DNA of 64,000 nt from Verrucomicrobiaceae bacterium (GCA_947507875.1 CANNQP010000009.1:1-64000); one strand, 5' to 3'. Positions 34,216 to 43,774 are shown, counted from the first letter of the stretch. The notes: generated by a model not told the origin, from the sequence alone. Numbers and translations: made by a program.

Positions 34216-35094
34216 ATGGCTGAACTCGGCAGGATCAATACGCTCAAGGTGCTCTACAGCACCCCGCACGGTGTCTATCTGGACGCTGGCCCCCAGGGGG
34301 AAATCCTGCTGCCGACGCGTTATGTGCCGAAAGGCACGGCGCTGGATCAGTTGCTGGAAGTGTTTGTCTATCGCGATTCGGAGGACCGGCTCGTCGCGAC
34401 CACGGAAAGGCCGCTGGCCTGTGTGGGGCAGTTTGCCTCGCTGGAAGTTGTCAGCGTGCATCGCCAAATGGGGGCATTTTTGAACTGGGGACTGCCCAAG
34501 GACCTGCTGCTGCCTTTTCGAGAGCAGCAGGACCGAGTGCAGACCGGCCAGCGCGTGCTGGTTTACCTAAAGGTCGATGATCGTTCCGATCGCATCATCG
34601 CCACGATGAAATACAACAAGCACCTGAGCCGCCAACCTGGGCGCTGGAAAAAGGGGCAGGAAGTCAGCCTGATCATCGCCAATCGAACGCCGCTGGGCTA
34701 CAACGCCCTGGTGAATGGCACGCACATGGGACTGCTTCAGGAAAACCGGGTGACGAGGCCCGTGAAGCCAGGTCTTGAGCTCAAGGGCTACATCCTCGGC
34801 ACGCAGCCGGGGGGCAAGATCGACCTGAGCCTCGATCCTGATGGCTACCAGCGTGTGGCTCCCCTGACGGATCGCATCTTGCAAGAGCTTGCGGCCCAAG
34901 GGGGCAAGCTCGACTTTGATGACGATAGCTCACCGGAGCGCATCCGTGAAACCTTCGCCGCGAGCAAGGCAGCCTTCAAACAAGCCCTGGGTGCTTTGTT
35001 TCGTCAGCGCAAGATTCGCTTCACGCGACCGGGCATCGCCGCGCAGGATGTTCGTGAACCTCTGCCCAGCGATTGGCGGCCAGGCCAGGCTTAA
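34216..35094 (+). CDS. S1-type RNA-binding protein, CvfB-like
   Basis: A 292-residue protein composed of several OB/S1-type domains. The start (LGRINTLKVLYSTPHGVYLD) is the CvfB-like first domain; GAFLNWGLPKDLLLPF near 94-109 is a second S1 motif; GYNALVNGTHMGLLQENRV near 155-173 is a third; and the C-terminus (GKLDFDDDSSPERIRETFAA, then KQALGALFRQRKI) is the winged-helix part. CvfB homologues bind RNA and affect virulence-factor expression and translation in Firmicutes; the role here is unknown. It is cytoplasmic. Confidence 0.9.
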   Translation: MAELGRINTLKVLYSTPHGVYLDAGPQGEILLPTRYVPKGTALDQLLEVFVYRDSEDRLVATTERPLACVGQFASLEVVSVHRQMGAFLNWGLPKDLLLPFREQQDRVQTGQRVLVYLKVDDRSDRIIATMKYNKHLSRQPGRWKKGQEVSLIIANRTPLGYNALVNGTHMGLLQENRVTRPVKPGLELKGYILGTQPGGKIDLSLDPDGYQRVAPLTDRILQELAAQGGKLDFDDDSSPERIRETFAASKAAFKQALGALFRQRKIRFTRPGIAAQDVREPLPSDWRPGQA

Positions 35095-35100
35095 TTCGCC

Positions 35101-37407
35101 TCAATTCCTCAGCATCATGCGCAACCGTTGGGCATCAGCAAAGCTGGGGTCGATGGCGATGGCTCGCTCGGCCGCTTCGAGGGCTTCCTTTTTCTGGCCT
35201 AGCTGAGCATGAATCGTCGCCCGTGCGTAGGGGATGCCAGGGTCTCTCGTGTCGGCCGCTTCCCCTTGTTTCAGCGCGGTGATGGCTTCAGCGGTTTGGC
35301 CTTGTTGGTTCAGAGCAAGCCCAAGGTTGTACCAAGCCCGTGCGAAGCGAGGTTCCACGCGCACGCATTCGCGCAAAGCTGCGACGGTTGCCGCTAGATC
35401 GCCGGTTTCACTCAGCGCTAGCGCGAGTTCGTAATGATACTGGGCTTCCTTGGGGGCGAGCCGGATCGCATCGCGCAGCTTTTGGATCGTTTGGGCAGTA
35501 TTGCCGGCTGTGCTGTGCAGCAGCGCCAGATCATGATGAAACGGTGGCGAATTCGGGTCCCACTGGATGGCTTTCTCCATGTGCTGGATCGCGGTGGGCA
35601 GATCCCGACGAGCGTAGTTCCACTGGCCGAGCTGCATCTGTCCGCTGGGCTGATCCGCATTGTGCTGAAGCATGTGCTTCAGGTCCTGGGCCGCTGCTGA
35701 GTTGATGTCCAGGGATTCGCGCAAGGCCCAAGCAGCGGTTACCCGAACGCTACGTGCAGGATCGGTAAGCAGCTTCTCCAGTGCGGTGCGCACACCGGGC
35801 GCAGCGAGGCTGGGTTCGAGGCTGCGTGCTGCGGATTGACGCACCAGCGGGTGCTCGTGCTCGAGTTGCTTTTGCAGCGCAGCGACCACCGCCGGTTCAG
35901 TGGCCCAGCGCTCTAACACCAAGCTAGCGCTTGCTTTCCAGTGTGGCATCTCGTCGCTATCAAGCAGGGCGATCAGGCCATCTCGGGCATGGGCTTGGCC
36001 TTGCCGAGCTTGGGCGATGAGGGTGGCTCGGCTGCGGGTTTTGCGGTTCATTCGGTCACCCCACCATTTCTCCGTGGCTGCGAGTGACCAGGCGGTGTCT
36101 TTGTCGCTGTGGCATTTGTTGCAGGCGTTGGGGATGCCGAACTGTTGAGTCAGCAGCGGATCTGGAATGGTAAAGCCATGATCATGGCGCGGATGCCGCT
36201 GCATGTAGGTGGTCTGCGGCATGTGGCAGTTGATGCATTGGTTGCCGCTGCTCTCGGCGCCATGGAAACTGTGCGCTTCGGGCTGGATGGCCGGTGCGTT
36301 CGGAAAGCCACCTGCCGTGTGGCATCTCATGCAGAGCTGATTGCCGGGGAGGATGGTTTTCATGCTGTGCATGTCGTGGCAGTCCATGCAGCGGACGCCT
36401 GCGTGATGCATGCGGCTGCTGAGAAAGCTGGAGAACTCGTAGTTCTCATCGCGGATCTGGCCGTCGGGGAAGTAGATGTCACTGCCGTCGGTGATCGTGA
36501 GTTGGTAGTGATCCCAAAACGATTCACCGGGCACAAAGTCACCCGTGATCTCGCCACGTCGCGCATGGCAGCCGGCGCAGTTGTCGAGGTGTTGATCGCG
36601 ACTCCACTTCGTCAGCGTCGGGTCTTTTTGGCCACTGCCACGGTGCTGCGTCTGCCAGTCACGGTGCGCTTTCATGGGCCCATGGCAGGATTCACAGCTC
36701 ACGGTCATCTCCGCCATGCGGGTGTGGTAGCTGTCGTTGGCGCTGTCGTAGTTTTTGCGCACGCGAGTGTTGTGGCAGCTTGCGCACATCTGATTCCACA
36801 CCATGCCGCGACCGGTCCAGTGGCCCCATTCCCCCGGCTTGCGGTCTTCGTTGCCATAGACGTTGAACCAGTCGCCTCGTTTCGGATCAAAGCAGGCCTC
36901 CATCGCATGCAGCGCGCCGCGAGGCCCTTCGACGAGGAACTGCCGCAGCGGGTCATGGCCAATGACACGCTTCACGGGATAAGGCGTCACCTCATGGTCA
37001 AAACCGAGCGAGACGAGCTCGAAACCTGCTTGGTTCTGGCGTGCCTCGGTCGTCTGACTGCCATGCTGAAAGGCCTTGGGGGGATGGAATGCGGCGAGGT
37101 CTAGCTCGTCATTCGGCAGCCGCTCAGCCAGCCCGTGGTGCGATCCTTTCCACTTCGTGAACTCCGCCTCATGGCAGGTCCGGCAGCTTTCTGAACCTGC
37201 ATACTGAGCAAAGGTCGCCTTTTCGTCGGGCATTCGATAGGCCTCGATCTGGGTGGGCTTTGGCGGAGCGACGGGTACCGTGAGGTAGCTCGGTTCAGGC
37301 CATAGCGCCCAGGCGATGAGAGTGATCAATCCGACCAGTCCGCCGCCTAGCAAGAATCCGGCCTTGGCATTTGAGGCAGAGGGTGGTGACTGAGGCTTCT
37401 TTTTCAT
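35101..37407 (-). CDS. Membrane-anchored octaheme cytochrome c with HEAT and TPR repeats
   Basis: A 768-residue protein from the ATG at 37407. Residues about 20-40 form one N-terminal transmembrane anchor. There are eight CxxCH motifs: CRTCH, CASCH, CESCH, CAGCH, CMDCH, CMRCH, CINCH and CNKCH, all within the first ~450 residues, resembling the multiheme fold of NrfA-, Onr- or Hao-like cytochromes. A short HEAT-type segment (about 490-560) and then TPR units (about 570-760) form the C-terminal part. It is probably a periplasmic redox protein whose repeat part docks a partner. The substrate (nitrite, other N/S oxyanions, or a carbohydrate-linked donor) cannot be told. Confidence 0.9.
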   Translation of the reverse strand: MKKKPQSPPSASNAKAGFLLGGGLVGLITLIAWALWPEPSYLTVPVAPPKPTQIEAYRMPDEKATFAQYAGSESCRTCHEAEFTKWKGSHHGLAERLPNDELDLAAFHPPKAFQHGSQTTEARQNQAGFELVSLGFDHEVTPYPVKRVIGHDPLRQFLVEGPRGALHAMEACFDPKRGDWFNVYGNEDRKPGEWGHWTGRGMVWNQMCASCHNTRVRKNYDSANDSYHTRMAEMTVSCESCHGPMKAHRDWQTQHRGSGQKDPTLTKWSRDQHLDNCAGCHARRGEITGDFVPGESFWDHYQLTITDGSDIYFPDGQIRDENYEFSSFLSSRMHHAGVRCMDCHDMHSMKTILPGNQLCMRCHTAGGFPNAPAIQPEAHSFHGAESSGNQCINCHMPQTTYMQRHPRHDHGFTIPDPLLTQQFGIPNACNKCHSDKDTAWSLAATEKWWGDRMNRKTRSRATLIAQARQGQAHARDGLIALLDSDEMPHWKASASLVLERWATEPAVVAALQKQLEHEHPLVRQSAARSLEPSLAAPGVRTALEKLLTDPARSVRVTAAWALRESLDINSAAAQDLKHMLQHNADQPSGQMQLGQWNYARRDLPTAIQHMEKAIQWDPNSPPFHHDLALLHSTAGNTAQTIQKLRDAIRLAPKEAQYHYELALALSETGDLAATVAALRECVRVEPRFARAWYNLGLALNQQGQTAEAITALKQGEAADTRDPGIPYARATIHAQLGQKKEALEAAERAIAIDPSFADAQRLRMMLRN

Positions 37408-37481
37408 CAACAAGACGGATACGCTGACCGTGGAGCGAACGTCAAAACGTCACGATTTTTCGCAGAGAAGGTGCGATGCCA

Positions 37482-38279
37482 TCAATCCTCGCCATTGCCC
37501 GAGTCGCCGCGCCAAGGGCAGATGCCGCGTTTGCTCGGTGCCAGAGCAAAGGCCAGCAGACGCGAGGCTGGCTCTTCCCAAGTTCGTTCCTGAGCGATGG
37601 CCAAGGCCTGGGATAGATTTTTGCCCGAGCAGAACAGCAGCTTGAACAGCTCCTTGATGGCCGCACGCTGAGTCGCGGTGAAGCCCTGCCGACGCAGTCC
37701 GATGACGTTCAGCCCAGTGATTCGGTTCGTGCGCATGGCGGCGCAGAAATGCGGAATGTCTTTGCCAAAGCTGCCATTGCCCTGGATCACGCATGAATCC
37801 CCGATGCGCAGGAACTGATGAAAGACAGCCCCGCCACCGATGAAGGTGCTGTTTCCTACGTGAATGTGACCGGCGAGCAGGCAGGCATTCGCCAGGATAT
37901 TGCGGTCACCGAGCTGCACATCATGCGCCAGATGCGCACTGGCCATGAGGAAATTGCCTTCGCCCAGACGAGTGAAGCTGCCGGGCTTACTGCCGCGGTG
38001 GATGGTCACGTGCTCGCGCAGGGTATTCCGCGGGCCTAGGATAACGCCGCTGTCCGTTTCGGGCTTGAAATGAAGGTCCTGAGGATCGGCACCAATGATG
38101 GCCGCGCGGCCGATGACGCTGCCTTCGCCGATTTCTACTCGGCCGATGACTTGGGCGTGGGCCTCAATCCGCACACCGTCGGCGACTTTGACCGGCCCAT
38201 CAAGGATGGCATAGGGGCCTACATAAACATCAGCAGCTAGTTCGGCAGAAGGGTGGATGATGGCCGTGGGGTGAATCAT
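37482..38279 (-). CDS. lpxA: Acyl-ACP-UDP-GlcNAc O-acyltransferase
   Basis: A 265-residue left-handed beta-helix protein from the ATG at 38279 (a TTG 9 bases up is possible). It starts with IHPTAIIHPSAELAADVYVG and contains the hexapeptide repeats (VGPYAILDG, IGRVEIGEGSVIGRAAIIG and the HLAHDVQLGDRNILANACLL active-site His loop). The C-terminal helices include RRQGFTATQRAAIKELFKLL. It performs the first step of lipid A synthesis, so the cell has a lipopolysaccharide-type outer membrane or a variant of it. lpxD and fabZ are not adjacent. Confidence 0.94.
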   Translation of the reverse strand: MIHPTAIIHPSAELAADVYVGPYAILDGPVKVADGVRIEAHAQVIGRVEIGEGSVIGRAAIIGADPQDLHFKPETDSGVILGPRNTLREHVTIHRGSKPGSFTRLGEGNFLMASAHLAHDVQLGDRNILANACLLAGHIHVGNSTFIGGGAVFHQFLRIGDSCVIQGNGSFGKDIPHFCAAMRTNRITGLNVIGLRRQGFTATQRAAIKELFKLLFCSGKNLSQALAIAQERTWEEPASRLLAFALAPSKRGICPWRGDSGNGED

Positions 38280-38321
38280 CAGTCGCAAGGTATCTATCTC
38301 AAGAAAGGCGCGGACTCCGCA

Positions 38322-39239
38322 TTACCAGATGCGGCGGAAAAGGCGGCCCAGTCTGCTGCCGCCAGAGACAGGTTTCACGTAGTTGTCTTGGTTGTCCGTG
38401 CTAGCGGTAGTCTCTGAAAGGTAAAGTGGGCCTTTGTGGTCGATGACCTTCACCTGGCTGATTTCAATGCGAGCGATGGGGCAATCGTTGCTGTCGACCG
38501 GCATTTTGGAAATGCTGTCTAGCACTTCCAGTCCGGAGATCACTTGACCAAATACGGTGTATTTGTCGTCTAGGGCATCGTAGTTCCCTAGAGCAAAGTA
38601 AAACTGGTAGCCATTTGAGCGGCGGCTGGGGTTTGTTTTGTCGCTACGACGTCCCATGGCGACTGCGCCTTTGCGATGGTTGCGCTTGATCTCAGCCAGC
38701 ACGGTTTTTTCCTCACCACCCGTACCCCAGCGATCTCGTGCACCTTCATCCGAGCTGAGTGGATCGCCTGTCTGGACGATGAATCCTTCAATCGCTCGGT
38801 GAAAGGCTAGGCCTTTGTAAGCAGCCGTTTCGACGTTTTCGATGAAGTTAGAAACTGTCATCGGAGCATCTTTCGGATACAATTCAAAGATCACTGTCTT
38901 CACGTTGCCGCCGAATTTAATCTCCATGACGGCAAGCTTGTGTTCAGAGTCTTTCGCCCAGGTAGACGGATCGTCTAGTTTCGCCGCATTCAGTGTGGTC
39001 TTGCGCGGGGGCAGGCTGGGTGATGGACCAGACATAAGCTCAGCCGCTTGGAACAATTCGCGCTGCGCATCATCAGCGATTTTTTCAATCGAGGGTAGGT
39101 CAGTTTCCGTCAGTGCTTTCACTGGATCAGTCGCTGACGCTGCTGCTTGCGGGGGTGCTGTGTCTGGCAGCGTTTGTGCATTAAGGCAGACAACGCCAAG
39201 CCCAAGAAGAGTGATGAAATAGGGGAGAGACGCTTTCAC
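38322..39239 (-). CDS. Exported cyclophilin-type peptidyl-prolyl isomerase
   Basis: A 305-residue protein. I take the GTG at 39239, which starts a clean signal peptide (KASLPYFITLLGLGVVCLNA); a TTG at 39263 adds eight residues. A linker of about 75 residues precedes the cyclophilin domain (about 100-270), with TVSNFIENVETAAYKGLAFH, RAIEGFIVQTGDP, the GYQFYFALGNYDALDDKYTV core and VFGQVISGLEVLDSI. It isomerises Xaa-Pro bonds in exported proteins. A lipoprotein gene lies 38 bp upstream on the same strand. Confidence 0.9.
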   Translation of the reverse strand: MKASLPYFITLLGLGVVCLNAQTLPDTAPPQAAASATDPVKALTETDLPSIEKIADDAQRELFQAAELMSGPSPSLPPRKTTLNAAKLDDPSTWAKDSEHKLAVMEIKFGGNVKTVIFELYPKDAPMTVSNFIENVETAAYKGLAFHRAIEGFIVQTGDPLSSDEGARDRWGTGGEEKTVLAEIKRNHRKGAVAMGRRSDKTNPSRRSNGYQFYFALGNYDALDDKYTVFGQVISGLEVLDSISKMPVDSNDCPIARIEISQVKVIDHKGPLYLSETTASTDNQDNYVKPVSGGSRLGRLFRRIW

Positions 39240-39277
39240 AGTACCTGTAGGGGGAGATTTCAAACAAAAGGACTGAA

Positions 39278-39619
39278 TCAGCGTAGATTCCCGGGCACTT
39301 GCGCGGGCGCAGCAGGAGCGGGGGCAGCCGCAGAAGCCTCAGGAGGCGGTGTATTGACGGTCTCTCTGGCAGTTGCTTCTGCAGGTGGGCTTGGGGAAGG
39401 ACTCGACGCAGAGGTTTTCGAGCCATTGTCGATGTATTGGAAGACCCGCCGCGGCCCGCCTTTGGATTTTCTTGCAGGTAGACCCCAGCGCACATCCAGA
39501 GCGTCCATTTCGGCAACAGTAGGGTTCACGGCATCCGATGGCTCGCCAAACTGACAGGAGCTAAGAACGCTGAGGCTAGTGAAACAAGCGATGAGGGGGA
39601 GAAGGCGCGGCAGGCTCAT
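39278..39619 (-). CDS. Small Pro/Ala-rich lipoprotein
   Basis: A 113-residue lipoprotein: leader MSLPRLLPLIACFTSLSVLS ending in lipobox SSC. The mature protein has a short globular stretch (VAEMDALDVRWGLPARKSKG, then PRRVFQYIDNG) and a long Ser/Pro/Ala tail (residues 70-113). Its ATG overlaps the stop of the ygfZ gene by 4 bases (ATGA), so it is coupled to it. No function is recognised. Confidence 0.75.
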   Translation of the reverse strand: MSLPRLLPLIACFTSLSVLSSCQFGEPSDAVNPTVAEMDALDVRWGLPARKSKGGPRRVFQYIDNGSKTSASSPSPSPPAEATARETVNTPPPEASAAAPAPAAPAQVPGNLR

Positions 39620-40533
39620 TGATTCAGGAAAGCAGAAATTTTAATCTCTGAGCACACACTAGGCAGAGCATCTCCCAGCCGCAAGACAGAATCCAGGCTG
39701 GCTACCCCCTGCCTGACATAAGCTAGACCGACCCAGCGTCGTGACTGCGGGTGTAGGGTCGCGCTCGTGATCTGTCCAATTTCGCGCTCGTCGAGGTGGA
39801 GTTTGCTGCCCGCCGAGATAGGACTTTCTGGCTCGATGTGTTCCCAGGCGATGAGTTCACGGGGCATCTTTCCGGTGGTTTTGATCCGGGAAAGAACCTC
39901 TTGGCCGATGTAACAACCTTTGGTGAAGCTCATGCAGCTTTTTTCCAACCCAGCTTCTTGGGGAAAAGCCTCCGCGTGGATTTCGGTGGGCCAGGCAGGC
40001 ACGCGTTGCAGAATGCGGAACGTCTCTGCCTGCTCGGTCAGCAGCACACGTGAGCCAGGTTCCACCGCCTCGCCTCTCGGCAGCCAGACATCATAGCCGG
40101 GTCGACCAAAACGCTGCGCCTTGAGCCTGCGCCCGTTTTTCCCCAGCTCCAGCGTAGGTTCGGCAGCAGGTGCTGATTCACCTGGGATCCAGTGCCAGAG
40201 CTGCCAGGCCTTGCTCACGTCATCCAGCACTGCATCGTCCGCGATGATGTATCGTTCCAGCCGCATTCCGAGAGGCTCACGCAGACTCGGAGCCGCATCC
40301 AGCCACAGGCAGTCCGTTGCAGCGTGCAGGAAGACATCGCCCTCCATGCGTCCCTTGGCGTTGGTCACGCAGGCGTGCAGGGCAACTTGCGCATTTGCCA
40401 AGCGCACGTCTTGCGTCACCTGACCATTCAGGTAGCGCACGCGGTCGCTACCGCTCAGGGTCCATTTGGCACGATCCGAGAGATTCACCCAGGCGCCATC
40501 GCGCAGTGTGATAGAGTAGAGTTCAGCGTCCAT
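39616..40533 (-). CDS. ygfZ: Folate-binding YgfZ/GcvT-type protein
   Basis: A 305-residue protein of the aminomethyltransferase (GcvT) fold. SDRAKWTLSGSDRVRYLNGQ near 19-38 is the folate domain start, and MSFTKGCYIGQEVLSRIK near 210-227 has the YgfZ signature KGCYxGQE with the functional Cys. YgfZ assists iron-sulfur cluster assembly and repair with tetrahydrofolate. It is cytoplasmic. Its stop overlaps the start of the lipoprotein gene; an operon is likely despite unlike cellular locations. Confidence 0.93.
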   Translation of the reverse strand: MDAELYSITLRDGAWVNLSDRAKWTLSGSDRVRYLNGQVTQDVRLANAQVALHACVTNAKGRMEGDVFLHAATDCLWLDAAPSLREPLGMRLERYIIADDAVLDDVSKAWQLWHWIPGESAPAAEPTLELGKNGRRLKAQRFGRPGYDVWLPRGEAVEPGSRVLLTEQAETFRILQRVPAWPTEIHAEAFPQEAGLEKSCMSFTKGCYIGQEVLSRIKTTGKMPRELIAWEHIEPESPISAGSKLHLDEREIGQITSATLHPQSRRWVGLAYVRQGVASLDSVLRLGDALPSVCSEIKISAFLNQ

Positions 40534-40542
40534 GAACGGCAG

Positions 40543-41427
40543 TTACGCATGACGTCCTTGGAAGGTCAGCTCGGCGATGCCCGACTTGTCCAAGCCGCCC
40601 AGTCCTAGACTCACCATCTTCTCATACTGCTGCGTCGTCGCCTCATTCAACGGCAGATTCAGGCCCACCTCCCGGGCCAGCCCCAGAGCGATGCCGCTGT
40701 CCTTCGCCGCATGCTCGGCAGAGAACCAGCAATCGTGCTCCCGCGCGCACATGTCGCCACCATCAGTCTCCAGCACCCGACTGTTCGCGCCTGTCTGGGA
40801 GAATACCTCGCGGATCATGGACAAATCATGCCCCAGGGCTGCCGCTAGCCCCAAGCCCTCGGCTAGGCCAGCGGTGTTGATGTTCATCACCATGTTCACC
40901 AGTGCCTTCACCTCCGCGGCGCGCCCCGGTCCACCGATGAAGCGACGGTTCACGCTCATCGGCTCGATCATGCCGCGCACCTTTTCATAAACGGCCTCAT
41001 CACCCGCTAGCATGAGATAGAGCTTGCCCTCCCGTGCGTGGCTGATGCTTGAAGCCATGCAGGCCTCCAGGCTCTGCGCGCCCACCGCCTTTGCCGCGCT
41101 GTAAATCTCCCGATGAATGCCAGGAGAGAGCGTCGCGCAGTTGATGAAAATTTTCCCTTCCGCGTCCTTCAGCAGAGAGTCATCCTCATTGAAAAAGATC
41201 GACCGCATCGCGGCATCGTGCGTCACCACGGTAAAAATGACATCCGCCGCTGCCGTCACCTCCGCGAGCGTACTCGGAGCCGCACAGCTCAACTCTGCCG
41301 CGAGCGATGTCGCTGCCTCACGATTCACATCATGCACGGCCGTGACTTGAAACCCACAATCCTTTAGACGACGGGCCATGTTGGCCCCCATGCGACCGAC
41401 TCCGACAAAAGCGATGGTTTGACTCAT
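40543..41427 (-). CDS. NAD(P)-dependent 3-hydroxyisobutyrate-dehydrogenase-type oxidoreductase
   Basis: A 294-residue beta-hydroxyacid dehydrogenase. The Rossmann motif FVGVGRMGANMARRLKD is at 6-22, a substrate-loop-type segment (ACMASSISHAREGKLYLMLA, where family members usually show DAPVSGG) near 127-146, and the catalytic Lys near 174 in VKALVNMVMN. It oxidises or reduces short beta-hydroxy acids such as tartronate semialdehyde, 3-hydroxyisobutyrate or gamma-hydroxybutyrate; the substrate is not determined. The substrate loop differs from the DAPVSGG consensus, so specificity may be unusual. It lies 9 bp before ygfZ in the same direction. Confidence 0.88.
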   Translation of the reverse strand: MSQTIAFVGVGRMGANMARRLKDCGFQVTAVHDVNREAATSLAAELSCAAPSTLAEVTAAADVIFTVVTHDAAMRSIFFNEDDSLLKDAEGKIFINCATLSPGIHREIYSAAKAVGAQSLEACMASSISHAREGKLYLMLAGDEAVYEKVRGMIEPMSVNRRFIGGPGRAAEVKALVNMVMNINTAGLAEGLGLAAALGHDLSMIREVFSQTGANSRVLETDGGDMCAREHDCWFSAEHAAKDSGIALGLAREVGLNLPLNEATTQQYEKMVSLGLGGLDKSGIAELTFQGRHA

Positions 41428-41718
41428 AATTTAAAGAAAATACTGGTTAAAAAAAGCACTCTAGCTTGCCTGCCGCTATTCCCAAGCGCAACCGTTGTTG
41501 CGATGGCTAGCACGGCTAATCTAAGTTCGTTTAGATTGATGGCATGAAGATGGTGGGGGTTTTTGCTTAAGGGGGTGCGATCATTCTCGTGTGGTTAACT
41601 TAGCTTACTAGCGAAGGATCGAGCGGCTAGGTTTAGTCAATGGTCATTCCGGCCATAAAAATTGCAGTTTGCGGCATGGGTTTGACGGGGTTCATCGGTT
41701 GCGGCTAGCGTTGAGGCA

Positions 41719-42750
41719 ATGGACTCACGACCTCTTCGCACGACTGTCATTGGCAGTTATCCTTTTCCTGGTTGGCTGGAATTTTCGGCGCGTCATTTGG
41801 ACCAGTTTGGTTCGGCGGATGTGGCGGAGATGCAGGAGGATGCGGCGATGATTGCCATTCAGGATCAGCTTGCGGCAGGGCTGGATGTGATCACGGATGG
41901 GGAGCAGACGCGGTTTGATTTCAATCTGTCGTTCTATGGCTTCATCGAGGGCATTTCGCTGGAGCCGGCGAGTCTGCGCCGCTTTGGGCCACCTGCGCAT
42001 GACCAGCGTGGGAAGCATCAGATCACGGGTGACCTCTCTGCGCCAAGGGGGCTAGGGGCTGTCGAAGAGTTTCGCCGTCTGCGCAGGTTGGCCGCTGGTT
42101 GTGGAAAGACATTGAAGGTCAGTGTGCCTGGCCCTTATACCCTGAGTGGTCGATTGGCTCCGAATGCGCAATACCCAGATCGCTATGCGATCACGGAGGC
42201 GCTGCTTCCGATCGTTCGGAAGGAGATCGCGGCTTTGGTGGAGGAGGGGGCCCAAGAGATCTGTGTGGATGAGCCGAGCATGAGTTGCTACGGCTACCGG
42301 GAGGACACGCGGCGTTTTGTGGATCTCTTCAATCGCACCGTGGAACCCGCTCGGGGGCGTGCTCGGCTTTGCACGCATTTGTGTTTTGGGAATTTCAAAG
42401 GGCACCCGGTGGGCTGGCGTCGTTACGCCCCGTTGTTTCCAGCGTTCTTCGAACTGCATTGCGATGAGGTGCATGTGGAAATGGCGAATCGGGAGTATGC
42501 TGAGCTGGAGATCATCGGTTCTATCGCGCAGCGGATGGATGTGGCCGTCGGGGTGATCGATGTGAAGAGCTATCACATCGAGACGCCCACCCAGGTGGCG
42601 GAGGCGGTGCGTGCTTGTCTGCGCTATGCTCCGGCAGAGCGTTTGGTGTTTGCGCCTGATTGTGGCCTTAGCCAAACGGCACGCTGGGCAGCGCGGCAGA
42701 AGCTTGCGAACATGGTCGCTGGGGTGGAAGTGGTGCGTGACTCCCTTTGA
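41719..42750 (+). CDS. Cobalamin-independent methionine synthase-type (MetE C-terminal core) protein
   Basis: A 343-residue protein with only the C-terminal catalytic half of MetE. TVIGSYPFPGW near 10-20, DGEQTRFDFN and VDEPSMSCYG are family signatures. The zinc site is complete: His and Cys in THLCFGNFKG, a Glu in VHVEMANRE and the last Cys in APDCGLSQTARWAA. Short forms of this type may methylate homocysteine or other thiols from methyltetrahydrofolate or small methyl donors; the exact substrates are unknown. The MBL gene starts 8 bp after its stop. Confidence 0.9.
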   Translation: MDSRPLRTTVIGSYPFPGWLEFSARHLDQFGSADVAEMQEDAAMIAIQDQLAAGLDVITDGEQTRFDFNLSFYGFIEGISLEPASLRRFGPPAHDQRGKHQITGDLSAPRGLGAVEEFRRLRRLAAGCGKTLKVSVPGPYTLSGRLAPNAQYPDRYAITEALLPIVRKEIAALVEEGAQEICVDEPSMSCYGYREDTRRFVDLFNRTVEPARGRARLCTHLCFGNFKGHPVGWRRYAPLFPAFFELHCDEVHVEMANREYAELEIIGSIAQRMDVAVGVIDVKSYHIETPTQVAEAVRACLRYAPAERLVFAPDCGLSQTARWAARQKLANMVAGVEVVRDSL

Positions 42751-42757
42751 ACCAACG

Positions 42758-43621
42758 ATGATTGAGGCTCTGCAAAAAGATGATGCGCTGCTGGCGGATA
42801 TCCATTCCACCGCGGCTGATGATCCACGCCTGCATCTCTGGTGGCTGGGGCAGAGTGGCTTTCTCTGCCAGCAGGGAGGGGCGCGCTTGCTGCTCGATCC
42901 ATATTTGTCCGATTCACTGACAGAAAAATACGCGGCGACCGATAAACCGCATGTGCGCATGACGGAGCGCTGTTTGGCTCCTGAGCAGCTTCCGTCCGTG
43001 CGTCTCGTCACGGCCAGTCACCTTCATACGGATCATCTGGATGCTGCCACGCTGGTGCCGCTGGCGCGCGCTCAGGGGGGCATCACGCTGGTGTTGCCTC
43101 ACCCAATTTTGGAAGAGGCGAGGGCACGGCTGGGTGATGCGCCGATTGAGCTGGTGGGCCTAGGTGCAGGGGAGAGCTGTGAGCTGCAGGGATGGCGTCT
43201 CACCGGCGTCCCTGCGATGCATGACGACCTGAAAACAGATGAGCAAGGACGCCATCACTACTTGGGATTTTTGATCCAGCGGGCAGGCTTTTGCTTTTAC
43301 CACAGCGGTGACACGCGTTGGTATCCTGATTTGGCGAACTGGCTGCTCGATCCCGCCTGCGATGTCATGCTGCTGCCGATCAATGGCCACAAGCCAGAAC
43401 GTCGTGTGGCGGGCAATATGGATGGGACCGAGGCCGCTGTCTTGGCGAGATCCTGCCACGCGCGGCTCGTGGTGCCCTGCCATTACGACATGTTCACCTT
43501 CAATACGGAATCGCCAGACGAATTCATCACGGCCTGCGGGCATCTGGCTCAGCCTCATCGTATCCTGCGTGGTGGGGAAAAGCTTAGTTTGGAAAGGCAT
43601 TCGACAGCCGTTTCGGTCTAG
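42758..43621 (+). CDS. Metallo-beta-lactamase-fold hydrolase, UlaG-like
   Basis: A 287-residue protein from the ATG at 42758, 8 bp after the MetE-core stop. It has WWLGQSGFLCQQGGARLLLD at 28-47, the zinc motif SHLHTDHLD at 87-95, HSGDTRWYPDL near 185-195 and HYDMF near 245-249. These match the UlaG (L-ascorbate-6-phosphate lactonase) branch of MBL enzymes with its extra length. The substrate is not established, and linkage to a methyltransferase is unexplained. Confidence 0.88.
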   Translation: MIEALQKDDALLADIHSTAADDPRLHLWWLGQSGFLCQQGGARLLLDPYLSDSLTEKYAATDKPHVRMTERCLAPEQLPSVRLVTASHLHTDHLDAATLVPLARAQGGITLVLPHPILEEARARLGDAPIELVGLGAGESCELQGWRLTGVPAMHDDLKTDEQGRHHYLGFLIQRAGFCFYHSGDTRWYPDLANWLLDPACDVMLLPINGHKPERRVAGNMDGTEAAVLARSCHARLVVPCHYDMFTFNTESPDEFITACGHLAQPHRILRGGEKLSLERHSTAVSV

Positions 43622-43774
43622 ATGGCGGACTGCGTGTCGAGGGGCTGAATCTCTTCATGCATGGACCTAGGATCTCTGGGTGCTTGAGAGCTGAAAGCTA
43701 AAGTTTCCCAGTGGCGGAAGGCCTGTTGCGCTTTGTCTTTGGACAAAGCAGCTCAAGGCGTCTAGCCTAAGCTC

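Noticed and set aside
36109..37104. A 331-codon plus frame within the octaheme gene
   Set aside because: It is opposite eight in-frame heme motifs and shows no domain; a shadow.
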